From assembly GCF_000003605.2 (NCBI RefSeq), contig NW_003135346.1, positions 271,280 through 314,698 on the forward strand: a stretch of 43,419 bases of DNA, in the 5' to 3' direction. Source of the stretch: Saccoglossus kowalevskii (lineage: Eukaryota; Hemichordata; Enteropneusta; Harrimaniidae). A program made the translations under genes and the position numbers. Positions 40,640 through 43,419 of this stretch are shown piece by piece. Position 1 is the first letter of the stretch. Every line of letters starts with the position of its first letter. Below the pieces are notes generated by a model. The model had not been told where the DNA came from. It did no database searches and saw only the letters and a list, made by a program, of their open reading frames with translations.

Positions 40640-41008
40640 ACACAACGCTTGTAAATACATGAAATTCGAACACGCGCTGCGCGACGACCGAGGCGCGTTA
40701 TATCTAAAGCTGTCCGTCATCGCTGTTTTTGGATCGTACCAACTACCTCCAATATACGAATATAACTGTTGTGTATATGTACATTCTACTATATATGTGC
40801 AACCAAGAAATTACAAGTTCTCAACTGAAAACATTTTCCACGATTCATTCAGTTCTGTTAAATTCGAGATACGTCATTACAGCGCCAAAGCCGTCACGCA
40901 GCGCGCGTTCGAATTGTGTGTACAGAAACAATGTACATTACACGCATTGTATACGTCGCATGGGTCCCTCATCGAACACGACATATCACGACAACTGTGG
41001 TGCTTTAA
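40640..41008. repeat. Two degenerate copies of the TTAA/GTCGTC MITE family
   Basis: A truncated copy lies at about 40640-40700 (ATGAAATTCGAACACGCGCT, GCGACGACC). A longer degenerate copy lies at about 40893-41008 (GTCACGCAGCGCGCGTTCGA, TTGTATACGTCGCATGGGTC, TGTGGTGCTTTAAC). An open frame across this area (40659-41114) is a by-product of the repeats. Confidence 0.5.
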
Positions 41009-43138
41009 CAGAACGTCGAACAAACTATTTACGCTCCCTCTGAAACACACATCGTTCAAAAATTGGTGCCAAGTAGTACTTTTAATGTTTATCGCTCAAC
41101 TGCCCGTTGCATGAATTAAGTAGATAATAATCTCAATAATTATAACTAATTAGCGTTTGATGGAAATTGCTAATTACCTGATTAGAAGTTAAATTGAACG
41201 GGAAATAATGTTGTATCCGCCCCGCCCTTATAGCATAACCGTCGATACGACGCATCGCGGCGACATCGGCACTTTAGACATTAGGCCTGACGCCTGATTA
41301 GTCTTAGTTATTTGCGGTTCTTGATCGAAAGTTTTGCTCTTGCTCTAAACTGACTGTATTTAATAGTTGTGTTTAGAATTTGTCACTACTCGGAATATTT
41401 TTGTTGTCATTTTAGTAATGAGGTAAAGATGTAAAACATAACTATGGTATATTTGCGAAAAAGAGACAAAAACTTTCAAAGTGTTAACTAACATGGTGTA
41501 TGAAAATTTACTTATTAATTAATAAATTCACGATGATATAGTAACGTATGGATTTCTGAGTGTATTTACAGTATCCCTGCATATCTCCCTGCCATTGCTG
41601 CAACGAAAAGTATGTAAAAAGTCTCCTGCTTTTTACACTAGACCCATGTGCAATGATACACTAAAGAGTACAGAGTACCGGGACTTTGTGTGTCGCACTG
41701 AAACTACGTACTAGTAGTAAGTGTACCTGTAAACGAATTCCAGGGTCGTATACTGTCGTATTCCCTATACATCAACACTTAAAAAATAAAAAAATGTACC
41801 TGACTGCCTGCATACCAATTCCAACAACCCTCTGTGCTCTTGGCCAACAACTAGTCACTTGCTCAATTGTACTTCTGATTTATACAAAACATTCAACTCA
41901 AGCGGCGTGACCTTTGACCCCATATTTTTAATAAATTATTCATTTAGTTTGTATCAAACAGCGAGGTCGGCCAGCGGCCTTCAAACAAAGCAATACAGTT
42001 TATGTCTGTCAAAAACACATAGCTGTCTAGAAAACAATCCACGAACTACTCTAACTTGAGGGGGAAATGTTGGGCATTGTGTTCTGTGGTGAGTACAGAG
42101 CGGGGTACCGGTGTTTTCGCTCCGTGCACCGAGTCTATTATAGTGACGTCACGGTCTTTTATATCTCCAGCTTCCCGTAATGTCAACATTGTGCATTGCT
42201 TGAAGTAATAAAAGACTCGTTCATTGTTCTCGCGAGAAACGATTGAATGCTAACAGGCTGCGTACCGGGATAGGCGGTGTGTTGTTCGGATATCGACATA
42301 ATAGACAATGGGGTTAAGATAACATGTTGTGCAACACTGTATATAATGGGGGCTGTACATCCACATTTAGCGGTGATTCGGGGGCGGAGAATGGGGCATC
42401 TCCTCAAAGCATATGATTGTGTATTCGGCGGTACGAACTTTATGTCAACTGGCGTTCACGTGAATACATTCAAACCATTGTGATTATAAGATGTATATGT
42501 GTTCTTTAATTTGACAGTGTTACCATGACAATGAGAGATCGGAATACTAATGCCGAGTTTGTAGAAATAATAGAAGGAATGAATGCTAACCCCTCGTTAA
42601 CTGTCATTTCCTGGCGCCTTCACCTGTACAGTCGGGGTTGCACGCATCATTAAATGACTATTATTTAGAAAAGTACGGTCTGTTGGATCGCCGAATTGAT
42701 TGTATATTTTTTGTTTGCCCGGGTCAGTCGAGAGCTTGATACACTTCGATATGGTACATTGGCAACGTCTCCGAACGGACGATAAACATTACTAATTGAC
42801 GGCATGCTCGTCGTCGAGCTCAGGCGATACGCACGTCACAAACAAACCATACATTTGATTTATCGCTTGTACCGACATTATGTATCGCGTGTTTTATTTT
42901 GTTTCAAATAATAAACTACCTATGATGCGTTTTGAATTACTTGTTACTACGAGCATGCGCAGTGCGTAATGAATAGGTCGCGAATACCGCGCGCCACAAA
43001 CACACTGCTATATTCACGTATTATTCATTGTGACTGCATTTCATTTATGCAAAATATCACAATGGGTTTATAATACTACATGATAATATTTAAAGAATAT
43101 TTATGTTTTTAAAACAAGTATCACCCCTAATACTATAA
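41009..43138. other. Intergenic stretch, nothing recognised
   Basis: No supported coding exon. A perfect CRE-type palindrome TGACGTCA is at 42144-42151, but with no adjacent gene its meaning is unclear. Confidence 0.4.
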
Positions 43139-43419
43139 CCAATCACCGCGTCATACTATAACCATAGTGACGAATCAAATTGCATTGTGTCCCTAGAGAC
43201 ACGTGTGGTTGATGTTATGTCAGCATACAATGAGGAAGAAATTAACATTATAATTAGTGGAGACTTGAATGCTAGAACTGCATCTGACCCAGATTACCTG
43301 CAATACGATGACACACGTCATGGCGTGGGCCTCGATATAGCCATATACTGAAGGAAATTTTGATATACCACGTGTTTCTCGTGACACTAAAATTAACAAT
43401 TTTGGCTTGGCACTATTAT
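43139..43419 (+). mobile_element. Non-LTR retrotransposon fragment: endonuclease domain, frameshifted, runs off the window
   Basis: A frame from about 43139 reads through EEINIIISGDLNARTASDPD to a stop at 43348-43350. The IIISGDLNAR block is the central motif of the exonuclease-endonuclease-phosphatase fold in non-LTR retrotransposon polyproteins (the family GDFNAR motif, with the catalytic Asp and Asn). In another frame the sequence continues with FDIPRVSRDTKINNFGLALL, matching the next family block (RxSxDxxxNxxGxxLL). A frameshift therefore separates the two and the copy is dead. The reverse transcriptase would lie beyond the window. Confidence 0.75.

Noticed and set aside
40659-41114. 151-residue forward open frame
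   Set aside because: It runs through two degenerate MITE copies, so the openness comes from repeat sequence rather than a gene.
42144-42151. Perfect CRE palindrome TGACGTCA
   Set aside because: The same octamer occurs several times in gene-poor parts of the window (for example 34838 and 37542), so no regulatory claim is justified.
1-43419. CRISPR arrays, bacterial operons, phage or plasmid functions
   Set aside because: All strong coding evidence is spliced animal-type sequence; no regularly spaced direct repeats or prokaryotic gene layout is present.

Overview
The window is AT-rich eukaryotic (animal) DNA with GT-AG introns, dense small inverted-repeat elements and traces of non-LTR retrotransposons. 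The gene content points to an invertebrate animal. The sequence alone does not fix the phylum, although a marine deuterostome or lophotrochozoan would fit.

Region 1 (about 600-22013, + strand) holds one large gene in 19 recognisable coding exons. It encodes a type I membrane receptor related to the LDL-receptor/LRP family. From N to C terminus it has a signal peptide, a six-bladed YWTD beta-propeller, an EGF module, a second propeller, a second EGF module, a six-cysteine Sushi (CCP) module, a third propeller, a Thr/Ser/Pro-rich stalk, one transmembrane helix, and a short cytoplasmic tail with PSAP and YxxPhi motifs but no NPxY. No LDLR class A repeats are visible. All exon phases join correctly except across a 278-base N gap in exon 15. 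About 1174 residues are visible, plus those lost in the gap. The introns carry several miniature inverted-repeat elements, two related copies of a larger repeat (introns 4 and 5), and an 85-bp tandem repeat that overlaps the exon 17 donor site.

Region 2 (22014-31795) has no confident host gene. It contains the 3' flank of the receptor gene, a 297-bp unit repeated three times in tandem (22335-23218), a short reading frame ending in a 2A-like NPGP motif typical of non-LTR retrotransposons (24650-24718), a degenerate tRNA-like sequence (about 29731-29800) and a TTAA-bounded inverted-repeat element (30917-31047).

Region 3 (31796 to about 33345, - strand) has a 1.2-kb open exon that looks like the last exon of a second gene. 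It encodes a hydrophobic segment followed by a long, basic, Ser/Thr-rich tail ending in a candidate RVxF-type PP1 docking site. I do not recognise the protein. A possible upstream exon lies at 33177-33345.

Region 4 (33430-43419) is largely non-coding, with mobile-element remnants. The last 280 bases on the + strand are a decayed endonuclease domain of a non-LTR retrotransposon that runs off the window.
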